Positions 45,619 to 55,099 of a stretch of 64,000 nt of DNA are shown piece by piece. The notes beneath the pieces were generated by a model. It saw nothing but the letters and a program-made list of their open reading frames with translations, made no database searches and was not told the origin of the DNA. The stretch is from Oceanobacillus sojae. GTDB lineage: Bacteria > Bacillota > Bacilli > Bacillales > Amphibacillaceae. The DNA is taken from the NCBI RefSeq assembly GCF_007991515.1, contig NZ_BJYM01000005.1, positions 219,835-283,834 of the forward strand, in the 5' to 3' direction. The position numbers and the translations under genes are program-made. Positions within the stretch are counted from its first letter, which is position 1, and every line of letters begins with the position of its first letter.

Positions 45619-46665
45619 TTATCCGTACAAATATACTTTATTTTTTTCATCTAAAATATCATTATGGGAGGAAACAATAGCAGTTTTATGTGCATCTGGT
45701 TCCATATACAGCTTGGCGCTGTTTACTGCATTTGCTGCATCCTGATAAGCACCGGCAATCAATTTCAACTTCCCTTCATAGGAGACGCAGTCACCTGCTC
45801 CATAAATTCCTGGAAGATTGGTATTTCCATTAGCATCACTTTTCACCTGGAAATAGTCTCCCAACTCTAACCCGGTCTTATTTTGCTCATTATTAAAAAG
45901 ATAATTGTCCTTGTTGTATCCATGATTAACGAGCAGCGCATCTACCGGCATCGTATATCTTTCATTTGTTTTGTTGTTATAAAGGACAACCTCTGAAACT
46001 TCGTCTTCGCCTGCAAGCTCATGTATTTCTGTATTAAACACGATATTCACTCCGTTATTTATGAGCTTCGTTTTAGTTGATTCCAGCCCTTTTAAATCAT
46101 CTCCCCGGTATATTAATGTAATCTCTTTAGCTATTGGCGATAAATCATTGCCCCAGTCAATCGAGGATGGACCGCCGCCTGATATAAGCAAAGATTTTCC
46201 ACGGAATTCATTCACATCGAGAACCTTATAATAAAGATTCTTACTTTCAAATTCATTTGCCCTTGGTACTTCCAATTTTAACGGACTAATAACACCGCCC
46301 ATTCCAGTAGCAATAACAATTGTTTTAGAATAATGTCTCTCTTCTGCACTGGTTGTCAGCATAAAGATACCGTCTTCATTTTTCTCTATATCCGTTACAA
46401 TCTGTCCCAATACAACAGCTGGATCAAATGTCAGTCCCTGTTTAATTGATTGGTCAATTAATTCTCTTCCTGTTAAAGGAGTAAGTCCTCCTACATCCCA
46501 TACCATTTTTTGCGGATAAACATGTACTTTCCCGCCAAGCTTATTATCGGCTTCGATAATTTTCGTCTTCATTTCCCGCAGCCCTGCATAAAAAGCAGTA
46601 AATAACCCTGCTGGCCCGCCGCCAATAATTGTAATATCGTATATTTCTTCTTTACTTATAGACAT
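45619..46665 (-). CDS. Ferredoxin-NADP reductase, YcgT-like, first gene of siderophore operon
   Basis: 348 residues. FAD site IIGGGPAGLFTAFYAGLREM, NADP site LLISGGGPSSIDWGND, and C-terminal YGAGDCVSYEGKLKLIAGA place it in the thioredoxin-reductase-like FNR family of Bacillus (YumC/YcgT). The CxxC of thioredoxin reductase is absent. In B. subtilis YcgT is iron-regulated. Placed first in the iron uptake operon and under a Fur box, it may provide electrons for release of iron from the ferric siderophore or for other flavodoxin/ferredoxin-dependent steps during iron limitation. A second paralogue is at 62514-63497. Confidence 0.87.
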   Translation of the reverse strand: MSISKEEIYDITIIGGGPAGLFTAFYAGLREMKTKIIEADNKLGGKVHVYPQKMVWDVGGLTPLTGRELIDQSIKQGLTFDPAVVLGQIVTDIEKNEDGIFMLTTSAEERHYSKTIVIATGMGGVISPLKLEVPRANEFESKNLYYKVLDVNEFRGKSLLISGGGPSSIDWGNDLSPIAKEITLIYRGDDLKGLESTKTKLINNGVNIVFNTEIHELAGEDEVSEVVLYNNKTNERYTMPVDALLVNHGYNKDNYLFNNEQNKTGLELGDYFQVKSDANGNTNLPGIYGAGDCVSYEGKLKLIAGAYQDAANAVNSAKLYMEPDAHKTAIVSSHNDILDEKNKVYLYG

Positions 46666-46699
46666 CCATTATCCCATCCTTTATATTTATATCATCATT

Positions 46700-46756
46700 G
46701 ATAATGATAATCGTTATCAATTAAATCAATTATAATTCAATTTTCTTATAAGTCAA
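46700..46756 (-). promoter_or_regulatory. Promoter and Fur box of the siderophore operon
   Basis: Reverse-strand TTGACT (46751-46756), 16-base spacer, TATAAT (46729-46734). The Fur box GATAATGATAATCGTTATC at 46700-46718 matches the 19-bp consensus at 18 positions and lies about 10 bases downstream of the -10, so bound Fur would block initiation or early elongation. Confidence 0.92.
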
Positions 46757-46765
46757 TACATTTTT

Positions 46766-46978
46766 TTGGATATACCTATGACTGTTTTTGCATGAATATA
46801 ATCATATCTTCCTGATAAACATTTTGATTCATAGCTTCTATTCTGCCTTATAGTAATGACAACTAAAATGGAGCATTCAATATTTTGTCACACGAATTGG
46901 AGTTGATTGATTTTAATAACTCTGAAGAAGAAAACGATTATTATTTTAAGAAATTGAAGAAATGTATGGTATCCAGCA
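46766..46978. other. Intergenic region between Fur promoter and kyn terminator
   Basis: About 210 bases without a supportable gene. A short + frame (LELIDFNNSEEENDYYF...) near 46905-46998 has no good start and ends in the terminator hairpin. Confidence 0.35.
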
Positions 46979-47021
46979 GAAAGAGCAGCTCCTCTTAGAT
47001 AAAGAAGAACTGCTCTTTCCA
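46979..47021 (-). terminator. Terminator of the kyn operon
   Basis: GAAAGAGCAG and CTGCTCTTTC flank a longer imperfect stem immediately after the kynA stop on the reverse strand. Confidence 0.7.
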
Positions 47022-47041
47022 TGAAAATAAAACATTATAGT

Positions 47042-47890
47042 CTAAAGCTCTGTCCTCAATTCCCAAAGCTCCGGAAAGAAATACTGATCAAGTACTTTTT
47101 TCAAATAGCTTACGCCACCGGAGCCTCCTGTCCCCTTTTTAAAGCCAATAATCCGTTCTACCGTTTTCATATGCCTGAAACGCCACTGCTGGAATAAATC
47201 CTCTATATCGACCAGCTCTTCCGCAAGTTCATACAGCTCCCAATATTGATCTACATTTTTATACACCGTCATCCAGGCCTGTTTCACACTTTCATTAGAT
47301 TTATGTGTAACACTGACATCCCTGTTCAATACATCCTCATCGATTGGAAGCCCTGCTCTGGCAAGTGCCTGTATCGAAACATCATAGAGACTCGGTGCTT
47401 CGTGCGCTTCCTGTAAAATCTGATGAAGATCTGGATCTTTTTCATATATTTTCAGAACATATTCTGTTTTATATCCAAGAGCAAATTCTATCAATCTATT
47501 TTGATAGGATTGAAAACCGGATGCATTTCCTAATTTATCTCGAAACTCCATATATTCACTCGGTGTCATGGTGGAAAGAACATCCCATACACTTTTCAGC
47601 TGTTCCTGTATCTGGGATACCCGTGCGAGCTTCTTAAAGGAAGATCTCAAGTTATCAGACTGTATATCCTGAACAGCAGAATTGATTTCATGAAGGATTA
47701 ATTTCATCCAGAGCTCGCTCACATGATGAACAACGATAAATAACATTTCGTCGTGATGATCGCTCAAGAGACGCTGGCTGGATAATAACGTATCCAGTCC
47801 CAGATAGTCACTATAAGTCATTTTTTCTTTAAAATCTGTGTGGATACTTTTTTCATTTTCAAAGGCCTGATGTTGATTGATAGACTTCAT
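47042..47890 (-). CDS. kynA: Tryptophan 2,3-dioxygenase
   Basis: 282 residues, usual bacterial length. [13 protein letters not shown] and [20 protein letters not shown] form the substrate side; the heme ligand is H240 in [20 protein letters not shown], followed by GGSGGVSYL. It is a cytosolic heme enzyme that opens the indole ring of tryptophan to N-formylkynurenine. Last of three kyn genes, separated from kynB by 1 base. Confidence 0.95.
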   Translation of the reverse strand: MKSINQHQAFENEKSIHTDFKEKMTYSDYLGLDTLLSSQRLLSDHHDEMLFIVVHHVSELWMKLILHEINSAVQDIQSDNLRSSFKKLARVSQIQEQLKSVWDVLSTMTPSEYMEFRDKLGNASGFQSYQNRLIEFALGYKTEYVLKIYEKDPDLHQILQEAHEAPSLYDVSIQALARAGLPIDEDVLNRDVSVTHKSNESVKQAWMTVYKNVDQYWELYELAEELVDIEDLFQQWRFRHMKTVERIIGFKKGTGGSGGVSYLKKVLDQYFFPELWELRTEL

Positions 47891-47891
47891 T

Positions 47892-48524
47892 TTAGCTCTC
47901 CTCTATTGGTTTGATTACAGCACGTACTGGACTTCCATCGCCTTCTTCCAGAGCTAATGGCAGGGCAATCAGTTCATAGTCACCCTCCTCGACCTGATCC
48001 AGCATCACATTTTCCAAAATATAAATATCATGTTTAAAAAGCGCATGATGTCCAGTCAAATCTTTACTTGAAACCTTGTCTACAGACGGTGTGTCCACAC
48101 CTACCAGTTTTACACCGATTGATTGCATGTAAGCCGCACCATTCTCAGTTATGGGTGACACTTCCTCCGGAAAACGGTCCGGTTTATTTGGCAGTGCCGT
48201 TTTGATTAACAAACGTTCTACGTGCGAGATTTCTTTTGTTTTTATAGCAGTTTCGCTAATTTCATCAAAATCACTTAAGTCGATGACCTTACAAGGACCG
48301 ATATAGCGTTCAATATCTAAGTCAAGTATCCTTTTCCCGTCATTTAAAAAATGAAAAGGCGCATCAACATGGGTTCCAATATGCGCACTCGTTGTTATTT
48401 TGCCAATATTAACAGAGTCCGTCATCTCTTTCGTTACAGATGTTTCATAGTGAAACGGTTCATCCCCCGGCCAGTGTGCCAGTTTATTATTCAAAACTTG
48501 AGAAATATCAATCCATTTAGACAT
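47892..48524 (-). CDS. kynB: Kynurenine formamidase
   Basis: 210 residues. The cyclase-family metal motif [12 protein letters not shown] at 48-59 is intact, with DVSQVL-like start ([20 protein letters not shown]) and [11 protein letters not shown] typical of KynB. It hydrolyses N-formylkynurenine to kynurenine and formate. Its ATG overlaps the kynU stop (TAATG), indicating coupled translation. Confidence 0.95.
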   Translation of the reverse strand: MSKWIDISQVLNNKLAHWPGDEPFHYETSVTKEMTDSVNIGKITTSAHIGTHVDAPFHFLNDGKRILDLDIERYIGPCKVIDLSDFDEISETAIKTKEISHVERLLIKTALPNKPDRFPEEVSPITENGAAYMQSIGVKLVGVDTPSVDKVSSKDLTGHHALFKHDIYILENVMLDQVEEGDYELIALPLALEEGDGSPVRAVIKPIEES

Positions 48525-49798
48525 TAGGAAACAACCTCTCTTTCATTAGAAAATTGCTCATATACTTTTTCTTGCATAATATTTTTCAGTATTTGCACAC
48601 AATCATAAACATCTTCAAAAGAATTATATAAAGCAACTGGTGCAAGCCTGATGCCAGACGGTTTTCTAAAGTCAGGGATAACTTTTTCCATTTTTAAGGC
48701 CTTGCAAATTCGGGCAGCTTCCAGATGTTCAATGTATATATGACCGCCGCGCTGCTTGTCATTTACCGGATTACAGATAACAAAATTAAATTCCTTTAAT
48801 TCATATTCAATCAGCTCTATCATATATGCTGTCAATTTCAGGGATTTTCTACGTATCTTTTCAATTCCTGCTTCATGGAATAAATCCAACGTGCCAATAA
48901 GCGGAGCAGCACTTAGCACATGCGGTGTCCCAATTTGGAATGCTCCGGCATCCTCTGCGGGTGTCAATGTATGCTCCATATCAAACTGCTTTTCCTTATT
49001 TGAGCTGAACCAGCCTGCGAGTCCGGGAGACACACCAAAATGTTTTTCATTTACATAGAGTGCTGCGACGCTGCCAGGTCCGCCATTTAAATGTTTGTAA
49101 GTACACCAAAAAGCAAAATCAACATCCCAATCATGCAGCTGATGCGGGATGGCTCCAATCGAATGACATAGATCAAAACCGATTTTAATCCCGCGTTCAT
49201 GCGCTGCTTTTGTTAACTTTTCCATATCCAAGATCTGCCCGCTACGGTAGAGTACACTTGGCAATACAATTAATGCAACATCCTCTGTCATTGCATTGAT
49301 AATTGCTTCTTCATCCAGTATATGTCCATCTTCGCTCTGTACTTGAATAAGGTGGGAATCATCGTATCCCTTTCCTCTTAATTGAGCTTTTAATGCATAA
49401 ATATCGCTGGGAAAGTTAAGTGAGTCTGCCAATACTTTTGTTCTGTTTCCTTTTGGTTCGTAAAATGTAGACACAAGCTGATGCAAATTCACCGTGGTCG
49501 AGCCAGTAACAACAACTTCCTCCTTTTCAGCACCAATAAGACCAGCCATTTTTCCGCCAAGTGATTCAGATAAGTAATACCAGGGCTGATTCCCTTCTGT
49601 CCATCCATCAATGCCATATTCTCTCCATGATGCCAATAAATCATAAACAGACTGCTCCGCTCTTTTACTCATTAATCCTAGTGAATTCCCATCCATGTAA
49701 ACGTATTCATTTTTAAGATAAAATTCATTTCGAAAGGCTCTTAATTCATCTTTTGCGTCTAATTTTTCAGCATAAGCTTTTGTGTATTTTTCTTCCAT
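48524..49798 (-). CDS. kynU: Kynureninase
   Basis: 424 residues. PLP-binding Lys at about 235 in [18 protein letters not shown], with [23 protein letters not shown] upstream (given as [12 protein letters not shown]) and the [12 protein letters not shown]-terminus. It splits kynurenine to anthranilate and alanine. First gene of kynUBA. With kynB and kynA it gives the tryptophan-to-anthranilate pathway; no downstream anthranilate degradation genes are seen here. Confidence 0.95.
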   Translation of the reverse strand: MEEKYTKAYAEKLDAKDELRAFRNEFYLKNEYVYMDGNSLGLMSKRAEQSVYDLLASWREYGIDGWTEGNQPWYYLSESLGGKMAGLIGAEKEEVVVTGSTTVNLHQLVSTFYEPKGNRTKVLADSLNFPSDIYALKAQLRGKGYDDSHLIQVQSEDGHILDEEAIINAMTEDVALIVLPSVLYRSGQILDMEKLTKAAHERGIKIGFDLCHSIGAIPHQLHDWDVDFAFWCTYKHLNGGPGSVAALYVNEKHFGVSPGLAGWFSSNKEKQFDMEHTLTPAEDAGAFQIGTPHVLSAAPLIGTLDLFHEAGIEKIRRKSLKLTAYMIELIEYELKEFNFVICNPVNDKQRGGHIYIEHLEAARICKALKMEKVIPDFRKPSGIRLAPVALYNSFEDVYDCVQILKNIMQEKVYEQFSNEREVVS

Positions 49799-49875
49799 TT
49801 CTTCACTTCCTCTTTATGAAATACGAACTAGGAACGTGCTTCAATAATAATTAACGTCAATATAACCCTAGCTCT

Positions 49876-50226
49876 CTATAAATGTATAAGAATATTGATT
49901 AGATTTCCAAATGGGTCTCTTACATAAAATCGCCGAACTCCCCAAGGTTCCTCAACCGGCCCATATTCAATTGGAATCTCCGCTTCTCTTATACGAGTTA
50001 ATGCATCTTCAAGGTCATCGACTTCAATTGATAAGTCAGGAACCAGTGTACCGGATCCTCCCTCTGAAAGAAAGCTGATTTGAGTATCCATTTTCTCATT
50101 TGAACCATAAGTTGCAATAAATCCCATATCCATCAGCAGATCAAGTCCAAGTAGATCTCCGTAAAAATACACCGCTTTAGAAATGTCCTGTGTCTCTACA
50201 TTGACAACAATTCGTTTGATTTTCAT
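49876..50226 (-). CDS. VOC (glyoxalase/dioxygenase-fold) protein
   Basis: 116 residues, one VOC module pair. KAVYFYGDLLGLDLLMDMGF and the C-terminal WGVRRFYVRDPFGNLINIL, with the metal-ligand Glu and related residues only partly conserved. Members are lyases, dioxygenases or resistance proteins; the function is not known here. It lies 77 bases upstream of kynU in the same direction and could be first in that transcript, but no promoter or terminator was recognised between them. Confidence 0.78.
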   Translation of the reverse strand: MKIKRIVVNVETQDISKAVYFYGDLLGLDLLMDMGFIATYGSNEKMDTQISFLSEGGSGTLVPDLSIEVDDLEDALTRIREAEIPIEYGPVEEPWGVRRFYVRDPFGNLINILIHL

Positions 50227-50322
50227 CCTTGCACTCTCCTAAAGTTTTCATATTTTCGCCCTCTGGCCAGGTAACAGAATCATATCCTATCACGTTTATC
50301 ATAAATAATATTTTATTCAAAG

Positions 50323-50386
50323 AGAAATCTGAACTATTATTCAAGATTCCTTGTATGGGATTTTGAATAATAGTCCGGATTTTTTA
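50323..50386 (-). terminator. Terminator of selO
   Basis: AAATCTGAACTATTATTCA pairs with TGAATAATAGTCCGGATTT (two mismatches), with a secondary inner stem. On the reverse strand it follows selO; the T run TTTTTT is on the + side. Confidence 0.65.
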
Positions 50387-50476
50387 GCTCTATAAAGAGA
50401 GGAAAAATTTCAAGAAATTACATTTAGAATTATCTTAGACACTTTATACATTTCATTCCAATTTCAAATCAAATCC

Positions 50477-51934
50477 TTACGTTCCACAAAACGTCTGATA
50501 ATCCTCATTCGGCGGCTTAACAGCATATTTTCCCTGCTCTTTCGTGTAAGCATATGGATTTTCCAAAACAGCTAATAGTGCATGAAAAGGTTTATAATCT
50601 CCTTCTTCCACAGCAGCTGTTAACGCTTCTTCCACCAAATAATTTCGAGGAATAACAGATGGATTATGCTGCTTCATTAATTGATAAGCTTCCTCTATTG
50701 GAGCTGACTGATTTTGTAGCTTATCCTGCCATGACTGATACCACTCTTTAAAAGCGGTCGATTGGAAAAGACCCGGCTCTGAATCGAGCTGCTTCAAGGT
50801 TAATGAGCGGAATGTATTCGTATAGTCAGCATAATATTTCTCCATCAAGTCCAGCAAGGTCTTGACCAATATCTTATCATCCTCACTTTTATCGATAATT
50901 CCCAGTTTTAATCTCATTCCATCTAACCAATATCCTTCTACTGATTTTACATATGCTTCAACAGCTTCTTTCGCCTTTGGAATTGCCTGTTTTTCGTCTT
51001 CATCTATGAGAATTAACAATGTTTCTGCAAACCGGGCCATATTCCAGGCTCCTATTCCCGGCTGATTTCCATAAGCATAACGGCCCTGGTGATCAATGGA
51101 ACTGAAAAATGTTTTCGGATCATATTGATCCAAAAAGGCACATGGACCATAATCAATGGTCTCCCCGCTGATTGCCACGTTATCCGTGTTCATTACACCA
51201 TGGATAAACCCCTTCAACTGCCAGTCTGCAATTAATACAGCTTGCTTTTCCGCCACTTTATATAAAAATAATAAATAACGGTCCTCTTCCTTTTCCAGCT
51301 CTGGATAGTGTCTGGCAATAGTGTAGTCTGCGAGTGCTTGCAAATCATCTTTACTTCCCCAATTCCGTGCATATTGAAATGTTCCAACCCGGATATGGCT
51401 GGCAGCTACCCTTGTCAATACAGCCCCGGGTAATGAAATTTCACGTTGAATTTCCTCTCCTGTTTCAGCTACAGCCAGGCTTCTACTCGTCGGGATACGT
51501 AAGCCATGCATCGCCTCACTGATCAGGTATTCCCTTAACATAGGGCCAAGTGCTGCTTTACCATCACCTCGGCGTGAGTATGGCGTTTTTCCAGACCCTT
51601 TCAGCTGAATATCAAAGCGCTTCCCTTCAGGAGTTACCTGTTCGCCTATTAATACAGCCCGTCCGTCGCCCAGCATGTTAAAGTTTGCAAATTGATGACC
51701 GGCGTAGGCTTGAGCAATTGGTTTACTCCCTTCTGGAAGATGATTGCCTGAAAAGGTTTCAGAGTCGTTTTTCAAATGGCTGCTGTTAAGCCCTAATTCA
51801 GCTGCCAGCTTTTCATTAAATATTGCTAATTCCGGTTGCCCCACTTCTTCTGGCTGAAGACTGGTATAAAAAAGATCAGGTAAACGCTGATAGCTATTTT
51901 CCAAATTCCATCCCTGATTCGTTTTATTTGTCAT
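50477..51934 (-). CDS. selO: SelO/YdiU protein adenylyltransferase (pseudokinase)
   Basis: 485 residues, complete for the family. [52 protein letters not shown] (given in short runs) and [21 protein letters not shown] with catalytic metal-binding Asn and Asp are conserved, as is the C-terminal YQTFCGT. SelO uses ATP flipped in the active site to AMPylate proteins, linked to redox stress. As in most bacteria, the C-terminal position used for selenocysteine in eukaryotes is not Sec. ATG 51934 has GGAG 7 bases upstream; the frame is open for 19 codons before this without a site. Confidence 0.93.
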   Translation of the reverse strand: MTNKTNQGWNLENSYQRLPDLFYTSLQPEEVGQPELAIFNEKLAAELGLNSSHLKNDSETFSGNHLPEGSKPIAQAYAGHQFANFNMLGDGRAVLIGEQVTPEGKRFDIQLKGSGKTPYSRRGDGKAALGPMLREYLISEAMHGLRIPTSRSLAVAETGEEIQREISLPGAVLTRVAASHIRVGTFQYARNWGSKDDLQALADYTIARHYPELEKEEDRYLLFLYKVAEKQAVLIADWQLKGFIHGVMNTDNVAISGETIDYGPCAFLDQYDPKTFFSSIDHQGRYAYGNQPGIGAWNMARFAETLLILIDEDEKQAIPKAKEAVEAYVKSVEGYWLDGMRLKLGIIDKSEDDKILVKTLLDLMEKYYADYTNTFRSLTLKQLDSEPGLFQSTAFKEWYQSWQDKLQNQSAPIEEAYQLMKQHNPSVIPRNYLVEEALTAAVEEGDYKPFHALLAVLENPYAYTKEQGKYAVKPPNEDYQTFCGT

Positions 51935-52069
51935 ATAATCGCTCCAAATATTAAATTTATTTTCCTTTAGGATAACATATCCATATAACAACTATCTTTT
52001 ACTTTGCACCTGCAGTATAAATTTATTTATAAATATTGTAATTTTATTTCTTAATAATATCTGTAAAGA

Positions 52070-52106
52070 AAAAGAGGAACACATAGAAATATGCATTCCT
52101 CTCTTT
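52070..52106 (-). terminator. Terminator of the zinc operon
   Basis: AAAGAGGAACACATA pairs imperfectly with TATGCATTCCTCTCTTT. It lies just after the last COG0523 gene on the reverse strand. Confidence 0.6.
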
Positions 52107-52135
52107 ATATCCATTAATTTTTTTGTGAAAAATAC

Positions 52136-53317
52136 TTATATAACCGGAAAGGCAGGCAATTCATCAACAAATGAAGAAATAGCCTCTTTCTCTTCTTCCT
52201 TCGTCACCAAGCAATCATCCAACGAACGAATAATCCCTTCCTTATCCATATCACTGCCAATAAAAACAAGCTCTGTCATTCTGTCCCCGGTCTGTTCATC
52301 CCAGTCCTCAAACAAAGATGGATCTTGGACTCTTAACGCTTTCTGTTCCGCTTCAGAATAGCTTGCCAGCCATCTGCCTGCTCCTTCCAGCGTCATCATA
52401 GAACCTGCCTGGGATAAAAACCCTGCTACATCATTTCTGGTGACTAACCAGAAAAAGCCTTTGGCCCGGAGGATCTCTTCAGGCCAATTCTCCAGCCATG
52501 CCTGAAAACGTTCTGGATGGAACGGTTTTCTGCTTCGATAGACAAAGGAGCTGATACCATATTCTTCTGTTTCCGGTATATGCTCTTCATTTAATTCTTT
52601 GATCCAGCCGGCTCCATGCTTTGCTTCTTCAAAGTCAAACTGGCCAGTTTGGAGCACTTCCAATGGATTAACCTGTCCATACGTTGCCGAAATAAATTTT
52701 GCTTCCGGATTCAGTTTATAGAGCAGGCTTTTTAATGATATTATATCCTCATCAGACATCTTATCTGTCTTATTTAAAACAATCACATTGGCAAATTCAA
52801 TTTGGTCTACCAATAAATCAACGATTCCTCTCTCGTCATCATCAGAAACCTCCATCTGGCGGTCCATTAACAGATCCTCTGATTGATAATCTCTCCAAAA
52901 CTGATGTCCATCTATCACCGTTACCATCGTATCAAGCTGGAAAAAGGTATTTAAGTTTATCCCTAATTCGTCATCAGCATAAACGAAACTTTGGGCAACC
53001 GGGATCGGTTCTGATACACCGCTCGATTCAATTAACACATAATCGATATCGAGTTTAGCCAGTTTTTCAAGCTCAACAATTAAATCCTCCCGCAAGGTAC
53101 AGCAGATACAGCCGTTTGTCATCTCCACCATATTTTCTTCTGTTCTGACAAAGCCGCCTTCCTTTACTAATTTCGCATCCACATTAATTTCACTCATATC
53201 GTTGACGATAACTGCTATTTTAAGTCCTTGCTGATTTTGGAGCAGATGATTGAGCAGGGTTGTTTTCCCTGCTCCTAAAAATCCGCTCAAAACTGTTACT
53301 GGAATTTTCTTGTTCAT
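52136..53317 (-). CDS. COG0523 (CobW-like) metallochaperone GTPase, ZagA paralogue
   Basis: 393 residues. Walker A GFLGAGKT near residues 12-19, metal motif CICC at 70-73 and [17 protein letters not shown] for guanine. Its C-terminal CobW_C region ([21 protein letters not shown]) is very close to that of the neighbouring zagA, so it is a recent paralogue. COG0523 proteins bind Zn and GTP and deliver metal to client proteins. It begins inside the last codon of dcd (ATGA, 4-base overlap), which ties it tightly to dCTP deaminase. Last gene of the Zur-type operon. Confidence 0.9.
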   Translation of the reverse strand: MNKKIPVTVLSGFLGAGKTTLLNHLLQNQQGLKIAVIVNDMSEINVDAKLVKEGGFVRTEENMVEMTNGCICCTLREDLIVELEKLAKLDIDYVLIESSGVSEPIPVAQSFVYADDELGINLNTFFQLDTMVTVIDGHQFWRDYQSEDLLMDRQMEVSDDDERGIVDLLVDQIEFANVIVLNKTDKMSDEDIISLKSLLYKLNPEAKFISATYGQVNPLEVLQTGQFDFEEAKHGAGWIKELNEEHIPETEEYGISSFVYRSRKPFHPERFQAWLENWPEEILRAKGFFWLVTRNDVAGFLSQAGSMMTLEGAGRWLASYSEAEQKALRVQDPSLFEDWDEQTGDRMTELVFIGSDMDKEGIIRSLDDCLVTKEEEKEAISSFVDELPAFPVI

Positions 53318-53868
53318 TCTTGTTGCTCCTTTCTTTCGCGGTCCATATATACCCGGCTTGGGGTTGTCCCCTTTTGAAATAAATATTTTCCGCTATATCC
53401 CTCTGTTTCCTGATCCACCTCAGCAATAACCAGCTGACACACACGCATTCCCGCTTGCAGCTTGACAGGTACACGGTTCGCATTAAATAATTCCAGCGTA
53501 ATTTGTCCGGAAAAGCCGGGATCAATCCAGCCGGCATTTTGAATAAAAACACCGAGTCTGCCGATAGAGCTTCTTCCCTCCACAAAAGCAGTTAAATGAC
53601 CGGGTAAACCGATGTGCTCCAGAGTAGTTCCCAGCATAAAGGATTGCGGCGGAATAGTTATTGTTTCTTTATCCGCTATTTCTATTTCCTGATAATTTGC
53701 CGGCTTATCAATAGATAAATAAGGAGTGGATATATCATCAACGACTAGAAATTCCGTCCCTAACCGCAAATCAACAGAGGCCGGCTGAATACTTAATTCC
53801 TGAAAAGGAGTAATGGACAGCTGGTTGTCATATACATACTGCTTTATCGTTTGTCCTGATAAAATCAT
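53314..53868 (-). CDS. dcd: dCTP deaminase (possibly bifunctional deaminase/dUTPase)
   Basis: 184 residues. [10 protein letters not shown] at 29-38, [11 protein letters not shown] at 96-106 and [18 protein letters not shown] at 112-129 match Dcd, with the catalytic Glu at 126. The family needs no zinc: it deaminates dCTP to dUTP, and forms with an AGWID-type loop can carry on to dUMP. This differs from the zinc-dependent dCMP deaminase used by many bacilli. It sits between two COG0523 GTPase genes, overlapping the downstream one by 4 bases, in an operon led by a Zur box. Confidence 0.92.
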   Translation of the reverse strand: MILSGQTIKQYVYDNQLSITPFQELSIQPASVDLRLGTEFLVVDDISTPYLSIDKPANYQEIEIADKETITIPPQSFMLGTTLEHIGLPGHLTAFVEGRSSIGRLGVFIQNAGWIDPGFSGQITLELFNANRVPVKLQAGMRVCQLVIAEVDQETEGYSGKYLFQKGTTPSRVYMDRERKEQQE

Positions 53869-53890
53869 CTATTTAAAGCTCCTTTCCCTT

Positions 53891-55081
53891 TTAAGATAGC
53901 TGCCAAGGAAATGGATTTCTGAACCTCGACCAATCCTCACTCATTTCTGACTCACTCAACAAGCAGCGTTCTAAATCCTCCGTTATCTGCTCACGATCCA
54001 AATCCATTCCGATGAAAACGAGCTTGGTATGGCGGTCTCCAAATTCCGGATCCCACAAATCTCTAACCTCCGGATTGTGCTCCAATATTTCCCGCTGTTG
54101 GACTTTTGGCAAGGAATCGACCCAATAAGCTAACGGCTCTACCTCGACAGAAGGGCCTGCCTGCGACAATAATAAAGCTAAATCATTATGTGTCGCACAC
54201 CAGATAACGCCCTTCATCCGGACGATTTCTCTTGGTAAATCCTGATACCAGCTTACAAGTCTTTCCGTATGGAATGGCAATCTGGATCGATATACAAAAG
54301 AGCTGATTCCGTATTCTTCTGTTTCCGGCGTATGATTTTCAACTCCTGCATTTAATTCCTGCAGCCACCCTGCCGATTCACTGGCTTTCTCAAAATCAAA
54401 TAAATTGGTATTAACGATTTCTTTTAAATCAACATTACAATGCTCGGTACGGATAATTTTTGCCTCCGGCTGTAAGGTACGAATGACTTTCTCCAGCTTT
54501 TCTAAATCTTCCTCTTTGACTAAATCCGTTTTATTGAGAATAAGTACATTACAGAATTCAATCTGATCAATTAATAAATCAGCAATATTTCGTTCATCAA
54601 CATCACTGACCGCCTGCTTTCGGTCAAGCAGTGAGTCCCCTGAACCAAAATCATGCCAGAAACGGTTCGCATCGACAACGGTAACCATTGTATCCAGACG
54701 GCAGTATTGTGTTAAATCAATCCCCATCGTATCATCAATATAAGAGAAGGTTTGCGCAACCGGAATCGGTTCACTGATGCCAGAGGACTCAATCAGGATA
54801 TGATCGAACTCTCCCTGTCTTACCAGCTTCTCAACCTCCACTAATAAATCCTCCCGCAAGGTACAGCAAATACAGCCATTGGACATTTCGACCAGCTTCT
54901 CTTCCGTACGTGAAAAACCGCCCTGCGTTTGAACCAGCTCACTATCAATGTTGACCTCACTCATGTCATTGACGATGACCGCCACCTTTAACCCTTCCCG
55001 GTTATGTAAGACATGGTTTAATAAAGTTGTTTTTCCGGCTCCTAAATAGCCGCTTAACACCGTAACAGGAATCTTCTTCAT
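53891..55081 (-). CDS. zagA: ZagA (YciC) zinc metallochaperone GTPase
   Basis: 396 residues, close to B. subtilis ZagA/YciC in length and sequence pattern. Walker A GYLGAGKT at 11-18, CICC at 70-73, [25 protein letters not shown], and [21 protein letters not shown]. In B. subtilis ZagA is Zur-controlled and supports the zinc-dependent FolE under zinc limitation. GAGGAGG precedes the ATG. It follows the FeoB-like gene by 18 bases and precedes dcd by 22. Confidence 0.92.
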   Translation of the reverse strand: MKKIPVTVLSGYLGAGKTTLLNHVLHNREGLKVAVIVNDMSEVNIDSELVQTQGGFSRTEEKLVEMSNGCICCTLREDLLVEVEKLVRQGEFDHILIESSGISEPIPVAQTFSYIDDTMGIDLTQYCRLDTMVTVVDANRFWHDFGSGDSLLDRKQAVSDVDERNIADLLIDQIEFCNVLILNKTDLVKEEDLEKLEKVIRTLQPEAKIIRTEHCNVDLKEIVNTNLFDFEKASESAGWLQELNAGVENHTPETEEYGISSFVYRSRLPFHTERLVSWYQDLPREIVRMKGVIWCATHNDLALLLSQAGPSVEVEPLAYWVDSLPKVQQREILEHNPEVRDLWDPEFGDRHTKLVFIGMDLDREQITEDLERCLLSESEMSEDWSRFRNPFPWQLS

Positions 55082-55099
55082 TTGCTTGTCCTCCTCTTT

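Noticed and set aside
46903..46998. Short + frame rich in Asp, Glu, Tyr and Lys between the siderophore and kyn operons
   Set aside because: No good start codon with site, and it ends in the kyn terminator hairpin.
50477..50500. Possible selenocysteine at the SelO C-terminus
   Set aside because: The codon near the end is an ordinary TGC-type Cys followed by normal codons and a stop; no SECIS-like hairpin, and bacterial SelO proteins usually have Cys.
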